Under the pieces are notes generated by a model. It was not told the origin of the DNA and searched no databases. It was given only the letters and a program-made list of their open reading frames with translations. From an uncultured Saccharospirillaceae bacterium (lineage in GTDB: Bacteria > Pseudomonadota > Gammaproteobacteria > Pseudomonadales > Natronospirillaceae), in the NCBI GenBank assembly GCA_913063165.1, contig CAJXZL010000006.1, forward strand, positions 1 to 64,000: a stretch of 64,000 bases of DNA, written 5' to 3'. Positions 39,506-52,549 of the stretch are shown piece after piece; within the stretch, counting starts at the first letter, position 1; every line of letters starts with the position of its first letter. The translations under genes were made by a program, and so were the position numbers.

Positions 39506-40213
39506 ATGAAAGTCAGTATTTATCGTTACAACCCAGAAACTGATAAGAAGCCTTATATGCAGGATTACGATGTAGTCATGCCTGAAGGTAAAGACTTGAT
39601 GGTTCTCGACGTCATGCATTTGGTAAAAGAAGCGGACACCACAGTTTCTTTCCGTCGCTCATGCCGTGAAGGCGTGTGCGGTTCCGACGGCGTGAACATG
39701 AACGGCATTAATGGTTTGGCTTGTATTACCCCTGTTTCAGAAATCGTGAAGCCAGGTGGTAAATTGGTCATTCGTCCACTACCGGGTCTGCCTGTCGTGC
39801 GTGATTTGGTCGTTGATATGTCTGTGTTCTACAAGCAGTACGAGAAGATCAAACCTTATTTGATCAACGATTCATTGCCTCCAGCGACTGAACGTCTTCA
39901 GTCACCTGAAGAGCGTGAGAAGTTGGATGGTTTGTATGAATGTATTCTGTGTGCTTGTTGCAGTACCGCCTGTCCTTCATTTTGGTGGAACCCTGACAAG
40001 TTTATTGGGCCATCAGGCTTGTTGCAGGCGTACCGTTTTCTTGCGGATAGCCGAGATACAGCCCAGGCAGAGCGATTGGCTGACCTAGATGATCCATTTT
40101 CAGTGTTTCGTTGCAGAGGCATTATGAACTGTGTTGCGGTATGTCCTAAGGGTCTAAACCCGACAAAGGCCATTGGTCACATCAGAAACATGCTGTTATC
40201 GACCGCAACCTGA
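39506..40213 (+). CDS. sdhB: Succinate dehydrogenase iron-sulfur subunit SdhB
   Basis: The 235-residue subunit has the plant-ferredoxin-type 2Fe-2S motif (CREGVCGSDGVNMNG, with a later Cys) and the C-terminal clusters CILCACCSTACP and CRGIMNCVAVCPKGLNP for the 4Fe-4S and 3Fe-4S centres. The ATG at 39506 has AGGAGAG upstream. The open frame upstream overlaps sdhA and is rejected. Confidence 0.97.
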   Translation: MKVSIYRYNPETDKKPYMQDYDVVMPEGKDLMVLDVMHLVKEADTTVSFRRSCREGVCGSDGVNMNGINGLACITPVSEIVKPGGKLVIRPLPGLPVVRDLVVDMSVFYKQYEKIKPYLINDSLPPATERLQSPEEREKLDGLYECILCACCSTACPSFWWNPDKFIGPSGLLQAYRFLADSRDTAQAERLADLDDPFSVFRCRGIMNCVAVCPKGLNPTKAIGHIRNMLLSTAT

Positions 40214-40236
40214 TACACTGAGCACATAAAGCGAGC

Positions 40237-40263
40237 GAAACTGGGCGCTCTTTGCCCAGTTTC
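40237..40263 (+). terminator. Strong hairpin between sdhB and sucA, possible attenuator
   Basis: A perfect 10-bp stem, GAAACTGGGC / GCCCAGTTTC, has a 7-base loop. The downstream T content is modest (TTCTTC). It may end part of the sdh transcription or protect the sdh mRNA 3' end. Confidence 0.6.
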
Positions 40264-40367
40264 TTCATTGATATCTTGATGAAGCCGAGGCTCAAGAGTT
40301 GTTATTGCAGATGTTACCGGGCATCGCAATCGACTCAAGCATAGGCGGAGTAGTTAGGAAACACACC

Positions 40368-43214
40368 ATGCACGAAAGTATCATGGAACAGCTTTGGGGT
40401 ACGTCGCATCTCGATGGTACCAATTCTGCCTATTTGGAAGAATTATACGAAGCCTACCTGAAGGATCCAAATTCAGTCTCTGAACAATGGCGTAGCGAGT
40501 TTGATCGGCTGCCACGGGTGAACGATTCCGTTCATTCTGAAACACCCCATTCCCCCATTCGCGATCACTTTTTGTTGTTGTCTAAATCGCAAGCCAAAAT
40601 TTCTGGCGCAACTGTGGCTCCTGTCATCAGTAATGAACACGAACGCAAGCAAGTGCGGGTTCATCAATTGGCGACAGCCTACCGGTTCAGAGGCCACCAA
40701 AAAGCCCAGTTAGATCCTTTAGGGCTAGTGCAGCGCCCTGAAGTGCCCGACTTGGCATTGGGATATCATGAACTTTCAAAGGCAGACGAAGATACCGTTT
40801 TCTCTGCTGCTTCTTTATATTTTGGCAAAGACAATGCACCACTCAAAGAGCTGGTGGCCAACTTAGAAAAGACCTATTGTTCGAGCGTTGGTGCTGAATT
40901 TACGCATATCGTTGATACCGGCGAGCGTCGGTGGATCGAACAGCGCATGGAATCAGTGAAGTCGCACCCAGATTACAGCCCGGCAGCAAAGCTACATATT
41001 TTGGAGCGTCTGTCTGCAGCTGAAGGTTTAGAAAAGTATCTACAAAACAAATACCCTGGGACCAAACGATTCGGTCTTGAGGGAGCAGAGTCGTTAATTC
41101 CTTTGATGGATGAGTTGATTCAGCGTGCTGGTTCTTATGGCACCAAGGAAATCGTGGTGGGCATGGCACACCGTGGTCGACTGAATATGCTGGTTAACAT
41201 TCTGGGTAAAAATCCGCGAGAGCTGTTTGACGAGTTTGAAGGTAAATCTATCTTCGCTCAGGGCTCTGGCGACGTAAAATACCATCAGGGTTTTTCATCT
41301 AACGTGATGACAACCGGTGGTGAAGTACACTTGGCTATGGCGTTTAACCCAAGCCACCTCGAAATTGTTTCCCCAGTTGTTGAAGGCTCTGTGCGAGGTC
41401 GCCAAGACCGTCGTAACGATACAACGGGTGATTTGGTGATCCCAGTTTCTATTCACGGTGACGCGGCATTTGCAGGCCAAGGCGTGGTAATGGAAACGTT
41501 CCAAATGTCTCAAACCAACGGTTTTAAGACTGGTGGTACCATCCATATCATCATCAACAACCAAGTCGGTTTCACCATCAGCAAGCAAGAAGATGCGCGC
41601 TCGACTGAATACTGTACCGATATTGCGAAGATGGTTCAGGCACCTATTTTCCATGTGAATGGTGATGATCCAGAAGCGGTTGTCTTTGTTACTCAGCTAG
41701 CAGTCGACTACCGTCAGCAGTACAAAAAAGACGTGGTTATCGACCTCATGTGTTATCGCCGTCGCGGCCATAATGAAGCCGATGAACCGGCTATGACCCA
41801 GCCTGTCATGTATGAAAAAATCCGCCGCCAAAAGACCACGGTTTCCCTGTATGGAGACGCGTTGGTTGAACAGAAAACCCTGACGCAAGATATTGTGAAT
41901 CAGGTGGCAGAAGATTATCGCACGGCGTTGGAAGCTGGCAAGCATGTAGCTAAAGCCTTGGTTTTAGAGCCGAATCGTACGCTGTTCGTTGACTGGTCAC
42001 CCTATTTGAATCAGCCCTTTGTTGATGAATTCGACACATCAATGGACATGAAGCGTTTGCAGGAGTTGGCGGTACAGATCAACTCAATTCCAGACGGTTT
42101 TGTGCTGCAGCGTCAGGTGTCTAAAATCATCGACGATCGCCTCAAAATGGCCGCTGGTGCTATGCCTGTGAATTGGGGTTTTGCTGAAATGTTGGCATAC
42201 GCCTCAGTCTTAGACAATGGCAACCCGCTGCGTATTACCGGTCAAGATGTCGGTCGCGGTACCTTCGTGCACCGTCATGCTGTCTTGCACCATAATAAAG
42301 ATGCATCAACCTATACACCACTGTCGCACTTGAGCCCTGATCAGCCGCGTTTTTCTATGTACGATTCGTTTCTGTCAGAAGAAGCGGTATTGGCATACGA
42401 ATATGGTTACGCCACGACATCGCCAGAAACCTTGGTGGTGTGGGAAGCGCAGTTTGGTGATTTCGCCAACGGCGCTCAGGTGGTCATTGACCAGTTCATT
42501 ACCAGTGGTGAGCACAAATGGGGCCGTCTCTGTGGCCTGACCATGTTATTACCACATGGCTATGAAGGTCAGGGTCCAGAGCACTCATCTGCGCGTCTTG
42601 AACGCTACTTACAGTTGTGTGCTGAACAGAATATTCAAGTCTGTGTCCCAACAACACCGGCGCAGGTCTATCATATGATTCGCCGCCAAGCGCTACGCAA
42701 TCTGCGTAAGCCGCTTATCGTCATGTCACCTAAGAGCCTGTTGCGTCATAAAGATGCAACCAGCAGCCTAGATGAGTTGGCAACGGGACAATTTCAGACA
42801 GTTATTGGTGAAACCAAGGCCGACATCGCTGCAAGTAAAGTGGATCGCGTGGTGTTGTGTAGCGGTAAGGTTTACTACGAGCTGGTAGAACGTCGTCAAA
42901 AGGAAAGCATTGAAAACGTTGCTATAGTGCGTATTGAACAGCTTTATCCGTTCCCGGAAGCTGCATTGGATGCCGCGTTAGCGCCATACAAAAACGTGAA
43001 AGATATCGTGTGGTGTCAGGAAGAGCCAATGAACCAAGGTGCTTGGTATAGCAGTCAACACCATATTCGTCGTTCATTGCATCGCATTTCTCCTACATTG
43101 TACTTAGGTTACGCAGGCCGTGAAGCATCTGCTGCACCGGCTGCAGGTTATATGGCGTTGCACGTGTTGCAGCAAAATCAATTGATTGAAGAAGCCCTGT
43201 TTTACAAGCCGTAA
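40368..43214 (+). CDS. sucA: 2-oxoglutarate dehydrogenase E1 component
   Basis: The 948-residue thiamine diphosphate enzyme decarboxylates 2-oxoglutarate in the OGDH complex. The N-terminal E2-binding helix region ([24 protein letters not shown] cut at its middle here) is present. Core motifs include [11 protein letters not shown], the ThDP-binding [15 protein letters not shown] with downstream NNQVGFT, and [18 protein letters not shown] chose the ATG at 40368, with TAGGAA upstream. A longer frame from 40299 lacks support. Confidence 0.96.
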   Translation: MHESIMEQLWGTSHLDGTNSAYLEELYEAYLKDPNSVSEQWRSEFDRLPRVNDSVHSETPHSPIRDHFLLLSKSQAKISGATVAPVISNEHERKQVRVHQLATAYRFRGHQKAQLDPLGLVQRPEVPDLALGYHELSKADEDTVFSAASLYFGKDNAPLKELVANLEKTYCSSVGAEFTHIVDTGERRWIEQRMESVKSHPDYSPAAKLHILERLSAAEGLEKYLQNKYPGTKRFGLEGAESLIPLMDELIQRAGSYGTKEIVVGMAHRGRLNMLVNILGKNPRELFDEFEGKSIFAQGSGDVKYHQGFSSNVMTTGGEVHLAMAFNPSHLEIVSPVVEGSVRGRQDRRNDTTGDLVIPVSIHGDAAFAGQGVVMETFQMSQTNGFKTGGTIHIIINNQVGFTISKQEDARSTEYCTDIAKMVQAPIFHVNGDDPEAVVFVTQLAVDYRQQYKKDVVIDLMCYRRRGHNEADEPAMTQPVMYEKIRRQKTTVSLYGDALVEQKTLTQDIVNQVAEDYRTALEAGKHVAKALVLEPNRTLFVDWSPYLNQPFVDEFDTSMDMKRLQELAVQINSIPDGFVLQRQVSKIIDDRLKMAAGAMPVNWGFAEMLAYASVLDNGNPLRITGQDVGRGTFVHRHAVLHHNKDASTYTPLSHLSPDQPRFSMYDSFLSEEAVLAYEYGYATTSPETLVVWEAQFGDFANGAQVVIDQFITSGEHKWGRLCGLTMLLPHGYEGQGPEHSSARLERYLQLCAEQNIQVCVPTTPAQVYHMIRRQALRNLRKPLIVMSPKSLLRHKDATSSLDELATGQFQTVIGETKADIAASKVDRVVLCSGKVYYELVERRQKESIENVAIVRIEQLYPFPEAALDAALAPYKNVKDIVWCQEEPMNQGAWYSSQHHIRRSLHRISPTLYLGYAGREASAAPAAGYMALHVLQQNQLIEEALFYKP

Positions 43215-43248
43215 ACAGGTCCGCACTGAGAAGATTAAGGAATACATC

Positions 43249-44445
43249 ATGGCCATTGAAATAAAAGCACCCCAATTTCCTGAGTCCGTTGCGGACGGCA
43301 GTATCGCTACGTGGCACAAACAGCCAGGCGAGGCGGTCAAACGCGACGAGTTGTTGGTTGATATCGAAACTGACAAGGTCGTACTTGAAGTTGTCGCACC
43401 AGAAGACGGTGTCTTGGTGAGCTGTTTAAAAGGCGAAGGCGATACCGTGCTGAGCTTAGAAGTGATAGCAACATTTGAAGCAGGCGCCGCAGCGGCACCT
43501 GCACCAGCGGCAGCTCCCGCTGTTGAAGCGGCAGCCGATTCTGGCGATGCTGCCATTAGCCCAGCTGCCCGTCGTTTGGTTGACGACAACCAAATAGACG
43601 TAAGCAAGGTTGCTGGATCAGGTAAGGGCGGTCGTATCACCAAAGAAGATATCGTTGCCTTTATCGATAAGCGTGAAACTGCAAAGCCAGTGCAGGCTGA
43701 AGTTTCTAGCCCTGCAGTAGTGGCAGTACCTTCTGCCAACGGCAAGATTGAAAAGCGCGTGCCAATGACTCGCATGCGTAAGAGCATTGCTAAGCGTTTG
43801 CTAGATGCGCAAAGTACGGCTGCCTTGTTGACCACTTTTAACGAAGTGAACATGAAGCCAGTTATGGATTTGCGTACCCAGTATAAAGACCTATTTGAAA
43901 AGACCCACAATGGCACACGCCTAGGCTTTATGTCCTTTTTCGTTAAGGCCGCCAGCGAAGCATTGAAACGTTTCCCAGATGTTAACGCATCCATTGATGG
44001 TGATGATGTGGTCTACCACGCTTACCAGGATATCGGCATTGCGGTGTCTTCAAACCGTGGATTGGTTGTACCGGTATTGCGTAACTGCGAAAGCATGAGT
44101 TTGGCTGAAACTGAGGCTCAGATTCGTGATTTTGGTGGCCGTGCTCAGAAAGGCTCATTGGGCCTAGAAGAATTGCAGGGCGGTACATTCACGATCACCA
44201 ACGGTGGTGTGTTTGGTTCTTTGATGTCGACGCCTATTTTGACGCCGCCACAAACCGCTATCTTGGGTATGCACAAGATTCAAGATCGCCCAATGGCTGT
44301 CAATGGCAAGGTTGAGATCTTACCAATGATGTACTTGGCGCTAACCTATGATCACCGTTTGATCGATGGTAAAGAAGCAGTGCAGTTCCTGGTAACGATC
44401 AAGGACTTGCTGGAAGATCCAGCCCGTATCCTGTTAGAAATATAA
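43249..44445 (+). CDS. sucB: Dihydrolipoyllysine succinyltransferase (OGDH E2)
   Basis: The 398-residue E2 has a lipoyl domain with the lipoyl lysine K43 ([11 protein letters not shown]), an Ala/Pro linker at about 80-100, a peripheral-subunit-binding domain at about 103-140 ([18 protein letters not shown]), and a catalytic domain ending in [11 protein letters not shown] with the active histidine. It forms the core of the OGDH complex. It starts 34 bases after sucA. Confidence 0.96.
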   Translation: MAIEIKAPQFPESVADGSIATWHKQPGEAVKRDELLVDIETDKVVLEVVAPEDGVLVSCLKGEGDTVLSLEVIATFEAGAAAAPAPAAAPAVEAAADSGDAAISPAARRLVDDNQIDVSKVAGSGKGGRITKEDIVAFIDKRETAKPVQAEVSSPAVVAVPSANGKIEKRVPMTRMRKSIAKRLLDAQSTAALLTTFNEVNMKPVMDLRTQYKDLFEKTHNGTRLGFMSFFVKAASEALKRFPDVNASIDGDDVVYHAYQDIGIAVSSNRGLVVPVLRNCESMSLAETEAQIRDFGGRAQKGSLGLEELQGGTFTITNGGVFGSLMSTPILTPPQTAILGMHKIQDRPMAVNGKVEILPMMYLALTYDHRLIDGKEAVQFLVTIKDLLEDPARILLEI

Positions 44446-44486
44446 TGATTCGTCTGTCCAGACTCTCGGGGTCTGGGCTAATTTGA

Positions 44487-45950
<1,464 letters not shown>

Positions 45951-46030
45951 AAGTTTTAGAAATTTAGCGTTAAGGTGATGTAAGTAGGTCCTTGTTTCAA
46001 GAAAAGGGTGTATAACGCCCCTTCTTGCAC

Positions 46031-46058
46031 AAAGGCAGACCCAATTGCCTTTATTTTA
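46031..46058 (+). terminator. Terminator-like hairpin between lpd and sucC
   Basis: The stem AAAGGCA / TGCCTTT with an 8-base loop is followed by ATTTTA. A second, imperfect hairpin (CAAGAA / TTCTTG arms, 45998-46027) lies just before it. sucCD may therefore have its own promoter in the next 75 bases. Confidence 0.6.
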
Positions 46059-46133
46059 CCCAACCGTTGTCGTTCGAATGTGTATGTGCATATTCAATTA
46101 TGAACGACTGACATGCAGTGAGCGGAACAGAAG

Positions 46134-47300
46134 ATGAACCTTCACGAATACCAAGGAAAATTCCTTTTTAAGCAATATGGCTTACCAGTATCTGATGGTA
46201 TTGCTTGTGATACGCCAAAAGAAGTTGTCGAAGCTATGAAAAGCATCGGTGGCGATACATGGGTTGTTAAAGCCCAGGTACACGCAGGCGGACGCGGCAA
46301 AGCTGGCGGAGTAAAGTTGGTTAAGTCAGCTGAAGAAGGCAAAGACTTCGCTAAGAAATGGTTAGGTCAGCGTTTAGTGACTTACCAGACCGACGAAGCA
46401 GGTCAGCCTGTTTCTAAGATCCTAGTTGAATCTTGCACCGATATTGCCCAGGAATTATACCTCGGAGCGGTCGTTGACCGTGCAAGCCGTCGCGTTGTCT
46501 TTATGGCATCTACCGAAGGCGGTGTTGAAATCGAGAAAGTTGCTGAAGAAACACCTGAGAAAATCTTGCGCGCAATCATCGATCCTATGGTTGGCCCACA
46601 GCCTTTCCAAGGCCGTGAATTGGCATTCCAGTTGGGTCTTGAAGGCGAACAAATTAAGCAATTCACCAAGATCTTTATGGGCTTGGCGAAATTGTTCCTA
46701 GAAAAAGATTTGGCATTGGTTGAAGTGAATCCATTGGTGATCACAGAGCAGGGTAACCTACACTGCCTAGACGCCAAAATCTCTCTAGATAGCAATGCGT
46801 TGTACCGTCATGCCGATTTGGTTGCCATGCGCGATCATAGCCAGGAAGATGTACGTGAGTCAGAAGCCGCTAAGTGGGAACTGAACTATGTCGCATTGGA
46901 AGGCAATATTGGTTGTATGGTAAACGGCGCTGGTTTGGCAATGGGTACCATGGACATCATTAAGTTGTCTGGTGGCCAACCTGCTAACTTCTTGGATGTA
47001 GGCGGCGGTGCGACAAAAGAACGTGTTGCTGAAGCATTCAAAATCATCTTGTCTGACGACAATGTGAAAGCGGTTTTGGTTAACATTTTCGGCGGCATCG
47101 TACGTTGTGACATGATTGCTGAAGGCATCATCGGCGCAGTGGAAGAAGTCGGCGTTAAAGTACCTGTCGTTGTACGTTTAGAAGGTAACAATGCTGAGCT
47201 AGGTGCACAGAAATTGGCTGAAAGCGGCCTAAACATCATTGCACCTAAGTCATTGGCGGAAGCTGCTCAGGCAGTTGTTAAAGCAGCGGAGGGCAAATAA
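46134..47300 (+). CDS. sucC: Succinyl-CoA synthetase beta subunit
   Basis: The 388-residue ATP-grasp subunit starts [19 protein letters not shown]. It has the nucleotide-binding [17 protein letters not shown] and the C-terminal [16 protein letters not shown] and [11 protein letters not shown] blocks. It couples succinyl-CoA cleavage to ATP or GTP formation. The final base of its stop is the first base of sucD. Confidence 0.97.
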   Translation: MNLHEYQGKFLFKQYGLPVSDGIACDTPKEVVEAMKSIGGDTWVVKAQVHAGGRGKAGGVKLVKSAEEGKDFAKKWLGQRLVTYQTDEAGQPVSKILVESCTDIAQELYLGAVVDRASRRVVFMASTEGGVEIEKVAEETPEKILRAIIDPMVGPQPFQGRELAFQLGLEGEQIKQFTKIFMGLAKLFLEKDLALVEVNPLVITEQGNLHCLDAKISLDSNALYRHADLVAMRDHSQEDVRESEAAKWELNYVALEGNIGCMVNGAGLAMGTMDIIKLSGGQPANFLDVGGGATKERVAEAFKIILSDDNVKAVLVNIFGGIVRCDMIAEGIIGAVEEVGVKVPVVVRLEGNNAELGAQKLAESGLNIIAPKSLAEAAQAVVKAAEGK

Positions 47301-48172
47301 TGAGCGTCTTAATTAATAAGGATACCAAGGTTATTTGTCAGGGCTTTACCGGCTCACAGGGTACTTTCCATTCGCAGCAAGCGATTGATTACGGTACGCA
47401 AATGGTAGGTGGTGTTAGTCCTGGTAAAGGCGGCACAACACACCTAGGCTTGCCTGTATTTAATACAGCCAAAGAAGCTGTTGCAGCTACTGGCGCCACT
47501 GCCTCTGTGATCTATGTTCCAGCACCTTTCTGTAAGGATGCCATCATTGAAGCGGCTGATTCAGGTGTTGAATTGGTTGTCTGTATCACTGAAGGTATCC
47601 CGACGTTGGATATGCTTGAAGCCAAAGAATATGTCGACCGCAAAGGCGTTCGCATGATTGGTCCTAACTGCCCAGGTGTGATCACACCGGGTGAATGTAA
47701 GATTGGCATTATGCCTGGTCACATTCACCAGCCAGGCCGTGTCGGTATCGTGTCGCGCTCAGGCACTTTGACCTATGAAGCCGTAAAACAGACAACTGAC
47801 TACGGTTTCGGCCAGTCTACTTGTGTGGGTATCGGTGGCGATCCAATCCCAGGTGCTAACTTCATTGATATCTTAGAATTGTTCCAGAACGATCCTAAGA
47901 CTGAAGCAATTGTCATGATTGGTGAAATTGGTGGCACAGCTGAAGAAGAAGCAGCTGCTTACATCAAAGCCAATGTAACCAAGCCTGTTGTGTCTTACAT
48001 TGCTGGTGTGACTGCACCTGCTGGTAAGCGTATGGGTCATGCTGGTGCGATCATTTCAGGTGGCAAGGGTACTGCAGATGAGAAATTTGCGGCATTGAAC
48101 GATGCGGGTGTTAAAACCGTTCGTAGCTTGGCTGATATCGGTGCAGCATTGAAAGAAGTGACTGGTTGGTAA
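47300..48172 (+). CDS. sucD: Succinyl-CoA synthetase alpha subunit
   Basis: The 290-residue subunit binds CoA ([18 protein letters not shown]) and carries the phosphohistidine in [34 protein letters not shown] is the family signature. The ATG overlaps the sucC stop by one base, so it is translationally coupled. Confidence 0.97.
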   Translation: MSVLINKDTKVICQGFTGSQGTFHSQQAIDYGTQMVGGVSPGKGGTTHLGLPVFNTAKEAVAATGATASVIYVPAPFCKDAIIEAADSGVELVVCITEGIPTLDMLEAKEYVDRKGVRMIGPNCPGVITPGECKIGIMPGHIHQPGRVGIVSRSGTLTYEAVKQTTDYGFGQSTCVGIGGDPIPGANFIDILELFQNDPKTEAIVMIGEIGGTAEEEAAAYIKANVTKPVVSYIAGVTAPAGKRMGHAGAIISGGKGTADEKFAALNDAGVKTVRSLADIGAALKEVTGW

Positions 48173-48187
48173 GTCCAACTGGAATGT

Positions 48188-48215
48188 AAAAAGGCAGCCA
48201 ATGGCTGCCTTTTTT
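48188..48215 (+). terminator. Rho-independent terminator of sucCD
   Basis: The stem AAAAGGCAGCC / GGCTGCCTTTT has a 3-base loop and a T tail. Confidence 0.9.
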
Positions 48216-48310
48216 GTCTACATCGGGCGAGCAAACCCAGTGATCGCGAAGCGTCGCTGGGATGAGTCGCTATCCTTGTTCCTCGATATACTGCCTCATA
48301 GTATCGGCTG

Positions 48311-48772
48311 TTATTGGGCTAATGCGCGTTTTACCGACAACGTTTTTATTGCCTGTGCCACCAACACACCCTGTGTATCGATGATATCGACGGTAAATAC
48401 AGGTTCACAACGCTGGTTCTGAGCCATCGTCTCCTTAATATCGTCAATTTCCTTTTGGGATACCCGAAATTCAGCGATTACGTGGGCTCGGCCAGGAGTA
48501 ATAAAGCGTATCTCACCATGCTTGTCCCACACCACATAGTCTCGCCCTAGTGATTTCATCACCATCAGTGCAAAGAACGGATCGATCATAGAATACAGAG
48601 ACCCACCGAATGCGGTATTAAAGTAATTGCTGTTATACCAGCGTTTCTTTAACGAAACCTGCACATACCGCCAGTCTTTACTGATGGTATTCACGTGAAT
48701 GCCCGCGCCAAGATAGGGCGGCCAAAAATTCAAAAACCATTTGATGGCATTGTGGTTGAGCCGATGTTTCAT
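48311..48772 (-). CDS. DUF4442 hotdog-fold protein (thioesterase-like)
   Basis: The 153-residue product resembles the DUF4442 branch of hotdog-fold acyl-CoA thioesterases. Features are FNFWPPYLGAGIHV-type N-terminal sequence, YFNTAFGGSLYSMIDPFFAL (the long hotdog helix) and beta strands around EPVFTVDIIDTQG. The substrate is unknown. It is a single gene, convergent with sucD. Confidence 0.8.
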   Translation of the reverse strand: MKHRLNHNAIKWFLNFWPPYLGAGIHVNTISKDWRYVQVSLKKRWYNSNYFNTAFGGSLYSMIDPFFALMVMKSLGRDYVVWDKHGEIRFITPGRAHVIAEFRVSQKEIDDIKETMAQNQRCEPVFTVDIIDTQGVLVAQAIKTLSVKRALAQ

Positions 48773-48789
48773 GGGGAAGGGTTACTCTC

Positions 48790-48825
48790 GAACAAAACAA
48801 TAACCGCCAGTGGCCTACTGGCGGT
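48790..48825 (-). terminator. Terminator of kdsA
   Basis: On the minus strand, the 9-bp stem ACCGCCAGT / ACTGGCGGT with a 5-base loop is followed by a T-rich stretch. It lies about 9 bases after the kdsA stop. Confidence 0.75.
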
Positions 48826-48833
48826 ATACGGGA

Positions 48834-49709
<876 letters not shown>

Positions 49710-49760
49710 TCATTATGGCATATCAGTGGAAATTCGAGAATAAGAGGTTCAGAAAGAATC

Positions 49761-51896
49761 GTGGCAATTGATGAAGGTTTGCGTCAAGACATACAGACTG
49801 CGTACAGCACGTTTTTACAACAGAAATCGTTAACGGCCCGGTATGGCCAGAAATTAATGATTGCTGAAATTGCGCGCGCGTTGTCTGCCATTAAGCCCGA
49901 TGAACAAGGGCTACGAAGTAATGACGCAGGCTTCGCCGCGATCGAAGCAGGTACGGGTACCGGTAAAACCGTCGCCTATATCATCGGTGCATTGCCTTTT
50001 GCACGGCATTTTAAGAAAACCATTATCGTGTCGACTGCAACGATAACCTTGCAAAGCCAGATCATTGAGAAAGATCTACCCGATATCCTTAAGCACTCTG
50101 GGATGTCATTTAAGTTCGGATTGGCCAAAGGGCGTGGCCGATACCTCTGTCTGAGTAAGCTAGATACGCTGCGTGAAGCACAGCGTGGCGTGTTAGCCTC
50201 GCTGCCCCTATTTGAAGAGGGTCTTAGCGCAGACCAGCAAGCCCTGAAGTTTTTTGACACCCTAGAAGACGATTTTAAAAACGGCGTTTGGAGCGGTGAC
50301 AAGGATTTACTTGAAGGCGACGTTGATGACCGCCTTTGGTCAATGGTAACCGCAACCCACCGTGAATGCAGTAACCGCCGTTGCCCTCATTTCAAAGACT
50401 GTGCCTATTTTAAATCTCGGCAGGCTTTAGAGGATGTCGAAATTATTGTGGCGAACCATGACTTGGTACTCGCCGATTTGGCCCTTGGTGGCGGTGCGGT
50501 TTTGCCATCTCCGGGCGACAGTATCTATATTCTTGACGAAGCGCACCACCTTGCCGATAAGGCGCTATCCCATTTTTCTACCGCAGCGGACATCAAAGGG
50601 TCATTGCAGTGGCTAGAGCAGTGGCGAAAGACCCAACGTCGATTGGAAACGGATCTGAGTGCAGCCAGTTCTTTGACAGCAGTTTACGTTAAAAACGAAC
50701 AGTTGATGACCGAAGCTGAAGCCAGACTGCGTGACCTATGGCTGTTAGTCCAACAGGTGGCAGTGTTCGATGTGGGCAATGGATCGCAATATGACCAACC
50801 ACAGTTTCGGTTTCCACACGGGAAAATACCAGAGCCAGTGCGTGAATTGGCTGCAGTTCTTCAAATATTGTTTGCGTCATTGTTATCCGGTTTTGACACC
50901 TTAGATCAGGCGCTCAAAAAAGGCTTAGCGGATGATCATCAGGAGATTACCAAAGACATTGCAGAGCGTTGGTTTGCCATTGTCGGCACCTATCATCTGC
51001 GGTGCGAAGGTATTCTGGGATTATTTCGGAGCTTTGCAGCGCGTGATGACCAGAAGGCCTTGCCCATGGCGCGATGGGTAGAACAGCGACTCCATAATGG
51101 CGATGAGGACTTGCGGTTGCAGGCATCACCCATATTGGCCGCTTCAACCCTGCAACAGAATTTTTGGCGTTCTGCATTTGGCGCTATTTTGACGTCAGCC
51201 ACGCTCACCGCTGCCTCTTCATTTGATCGATTAAAAATGCAGGCGGGTGTGCCAGACTGGGCGCTATTTAAGCAGGTGCCCAGTCCGTTTAAATTCTTTG
51301 AATGTGCCAAATTTATCGTACCCGATGACGCAGTGGATGCCAGTCATCCGATTCTGCACACCAAGAGCATTATCAAGCTGCTACCGGAGTTGATGAATGA
51401 GTCAAAGGGCACCCTGGTGCTGTTTTCGTCGCGGCGTCAAATGAATGAGGTGATGGAAGCGGTTGATATTGCCACCCGTGATCGTTGTTTGGTCCAGAAC
51501 CAAGCGGCACGTCATCGACTCATTCAGCAGCATAAAGACCGTATTGATGCCGGCAAACCGAGTTGCTTGGTAGGTCTGGCCAGTTTTGCTGAGGGGGTGG
51601 ACTTACCTGGGGATTATTTGCAGACCGTGATCATTGCAAAATTACCCTTTGCGACGCCTGACAACCCCATCGACGCAGCATTGGCCGAGTGGATTGAAAC
51701 CAAGGGTGGCAATCCTTTTATGCAAATTACGTTGCCAGACGCGAGTGTGAAATTGGTTCAAAGTTGTGGCCGTTTGATTCGGACCGAAACGGATGAAGGC
51801 ATCATTTATTTGCTCGACAACCGCGTTTATACCAAGCGGTATGGGCAAATATTACTCGATGCCTTACCTCCTTTTCGAAGACAAGGACAAGATTGA
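49761..51896 (+). CDS. dinG: ATP-dependent DNA helicase DinG
   Basis: The 711-residue protein is an XPD-like superfamily 2 helicase. Walker A is GTGTGKT (64-70), the DEAH box is LDEAHHLADKA, and four cysteines for the iron-sulfur cluster lie around RYLCLSK and CSNRRCPHFKDC. C-terminal helicase motifs include LVLFSSRRQMNEV and VQSCGRLIRTETDEG. It unwinds forked, D-loop and R-loop structures. I chose the GTG at 49761; the frame upstream overlaps the kdsA promoter side. No LexA box is visible, unlike in E. coli. Confidence 0.92.
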   Translation: MAIDEGLRQDIQTAYSTFLQQKSLTARYGQKLMIAEIARALSAIKPDEQGLRSNDAGFAAIEAGTGTGKTVAYIIGALPFARHFKKTIIVSTATITLQSQIIEKDLPDILKHSGMSFKFGLAKGRGRYLCLSKLDTLREAQRGVLASLPLFEEGLSADQQALKFFDTLEDDFKNGVWSGDKDLLEGDVDDRLWSMVTATHRECSNRRCPHFKDCAYFKSRQALEDVEIIVANHDLVLADLALGGGAVLPSPGDSIYILDEAHHLADKALSHFSTAADIKGSLQWLEQWRKTQRRLETDLSAASSLTAVYVKNEQLMTEAEARLRDLWLLVQQVAVFDVGNGSQYDQPQFRFPHGKIPEPVRELAAVLQILFASLLSGFDTLDQALKKGLADDHQEITKDIAERWFAIVGTYHLRCEGILGLFRSFAARDDQKALPMARWVEQRLHNGDEDLRLQASPILAASTLQQNFWRSAFGAILTSATLTAASSFDRLKMQAGVPDWALFKQVPSPFKFFECAKFIVPDDAVDASHPILHTKSIIKLLPELMNESKGTLVLFSSRRQMNEVMEAVDIATRDRCLVQNQAARHRLIQQHKDRIDAGKPSCLVGLASFAEGVDLPGDYLQTVIIAKLPFATPDNPIDAALAEWIETKGGNPFMQITLPDASVKLVQSCGRLIRTETDEGIIYLLDNRVYTKRYGQILLDALPPFRRQGQD

Positions 51897-52066
51897 GGAG
51901 CGGTAGAACGCCAGTGTCCTGCCTACACTGTCCCCTTTACGGTGTCTTTTCATAGCAATGGCTTCCGCGCCATCTGTTTCTGTTTACAATGTACATAATT
52001 GTCATTTAGCCAACCTACAGAGAGGCATTCAGTGCTCTGTGGCTTTGTATATATAAGGAACAGGTA

Positions 52067-52480
52067 ATGGCATATAAGACTCAAGGGATCGCATTGGTAT
52101 TGCTCATGTTGGTAGCCGGTATGAGTATCGCTAACCACCAAAATGGCCACGTAGATGTCACTGTTGATACGGATCAGCTGTCAGACAGAGCGCTAAAGGG
52201 GCAGGAAGTTTTTAACATCCGATGTGCCGTCTGTCACGGCACTAACGGTTCTGGAACGCCTGCAGGTCCGCCGTTGATTCATACTATTTATAATCCCAAT
52301 CACCATGACAACAATTCGTTCTCGCGCGCCGTAACCAAAGGTGTGCAGCAGCACCATTGGTCTTATGGCAATATGCCCGCTCAGGCAGGGGTCGGATTTT
52401 CAGAATTGTCAGCGATTTTAGCCTTTGTGCGAGAGGTTCAGGTGTTCAATGGTGTACTGCCCGCAGCGCACAGCATGTAA
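52067..52480 (+). CDS. Periplasmic monohaem cytochrome c
   Basis: The 137-residue class I cytochrome has an N-terminal signal or anchor helix (about residues 6-20), a single CxxCH haem site (C53, C56, H57 in CAVCHGTN), and a likely methionine ligand in YGNMPAQAG. It is exported and probably shuttles electrons. No oxidase or dehydrogenase partner is adjacent in the same direction. Confidence 0.88.
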   Translation: MAYKTQGIALVLLMLVAGMSIANHQNGHVDVTVDTDQLSDRALKGQEVFNIRCAVCHGTNGSGTPAGPPLIHTIYNPNHHDNNSFSRAVTKGVQQHHWSYGNMPAQAGVGFSELSAILAFVREVQVFNGVLPAAHSM

Positions 52481-52502
52481 TACGCGCGTGGCGTTCGCAA
52501 TA

Positions 52503-52530
52503 AACGGGCCGTTCCCTTCAGCGGCCCGTT
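52503..52530. terminator. Bidirectional hairpin terminator
   Basis: The 9-bp stem AACGGGCCG / CGGCCCGTT lies between the convergent cytochrome c and FAD-oxidoreductase genes. The minus strand continues into TTTATT. Confidence 0.75.
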
Positions 52531-52549
52531 AAATAACCTATCTAATCGA

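Noticed and set aside
43104-43994. 296-residue open frame on the minus strand
   Set aside because: It is fully opposite sucA/sucB, low in complexity, and lacks a ribosome site or family match. It is a shadow of strong codon bias on the plus strand.
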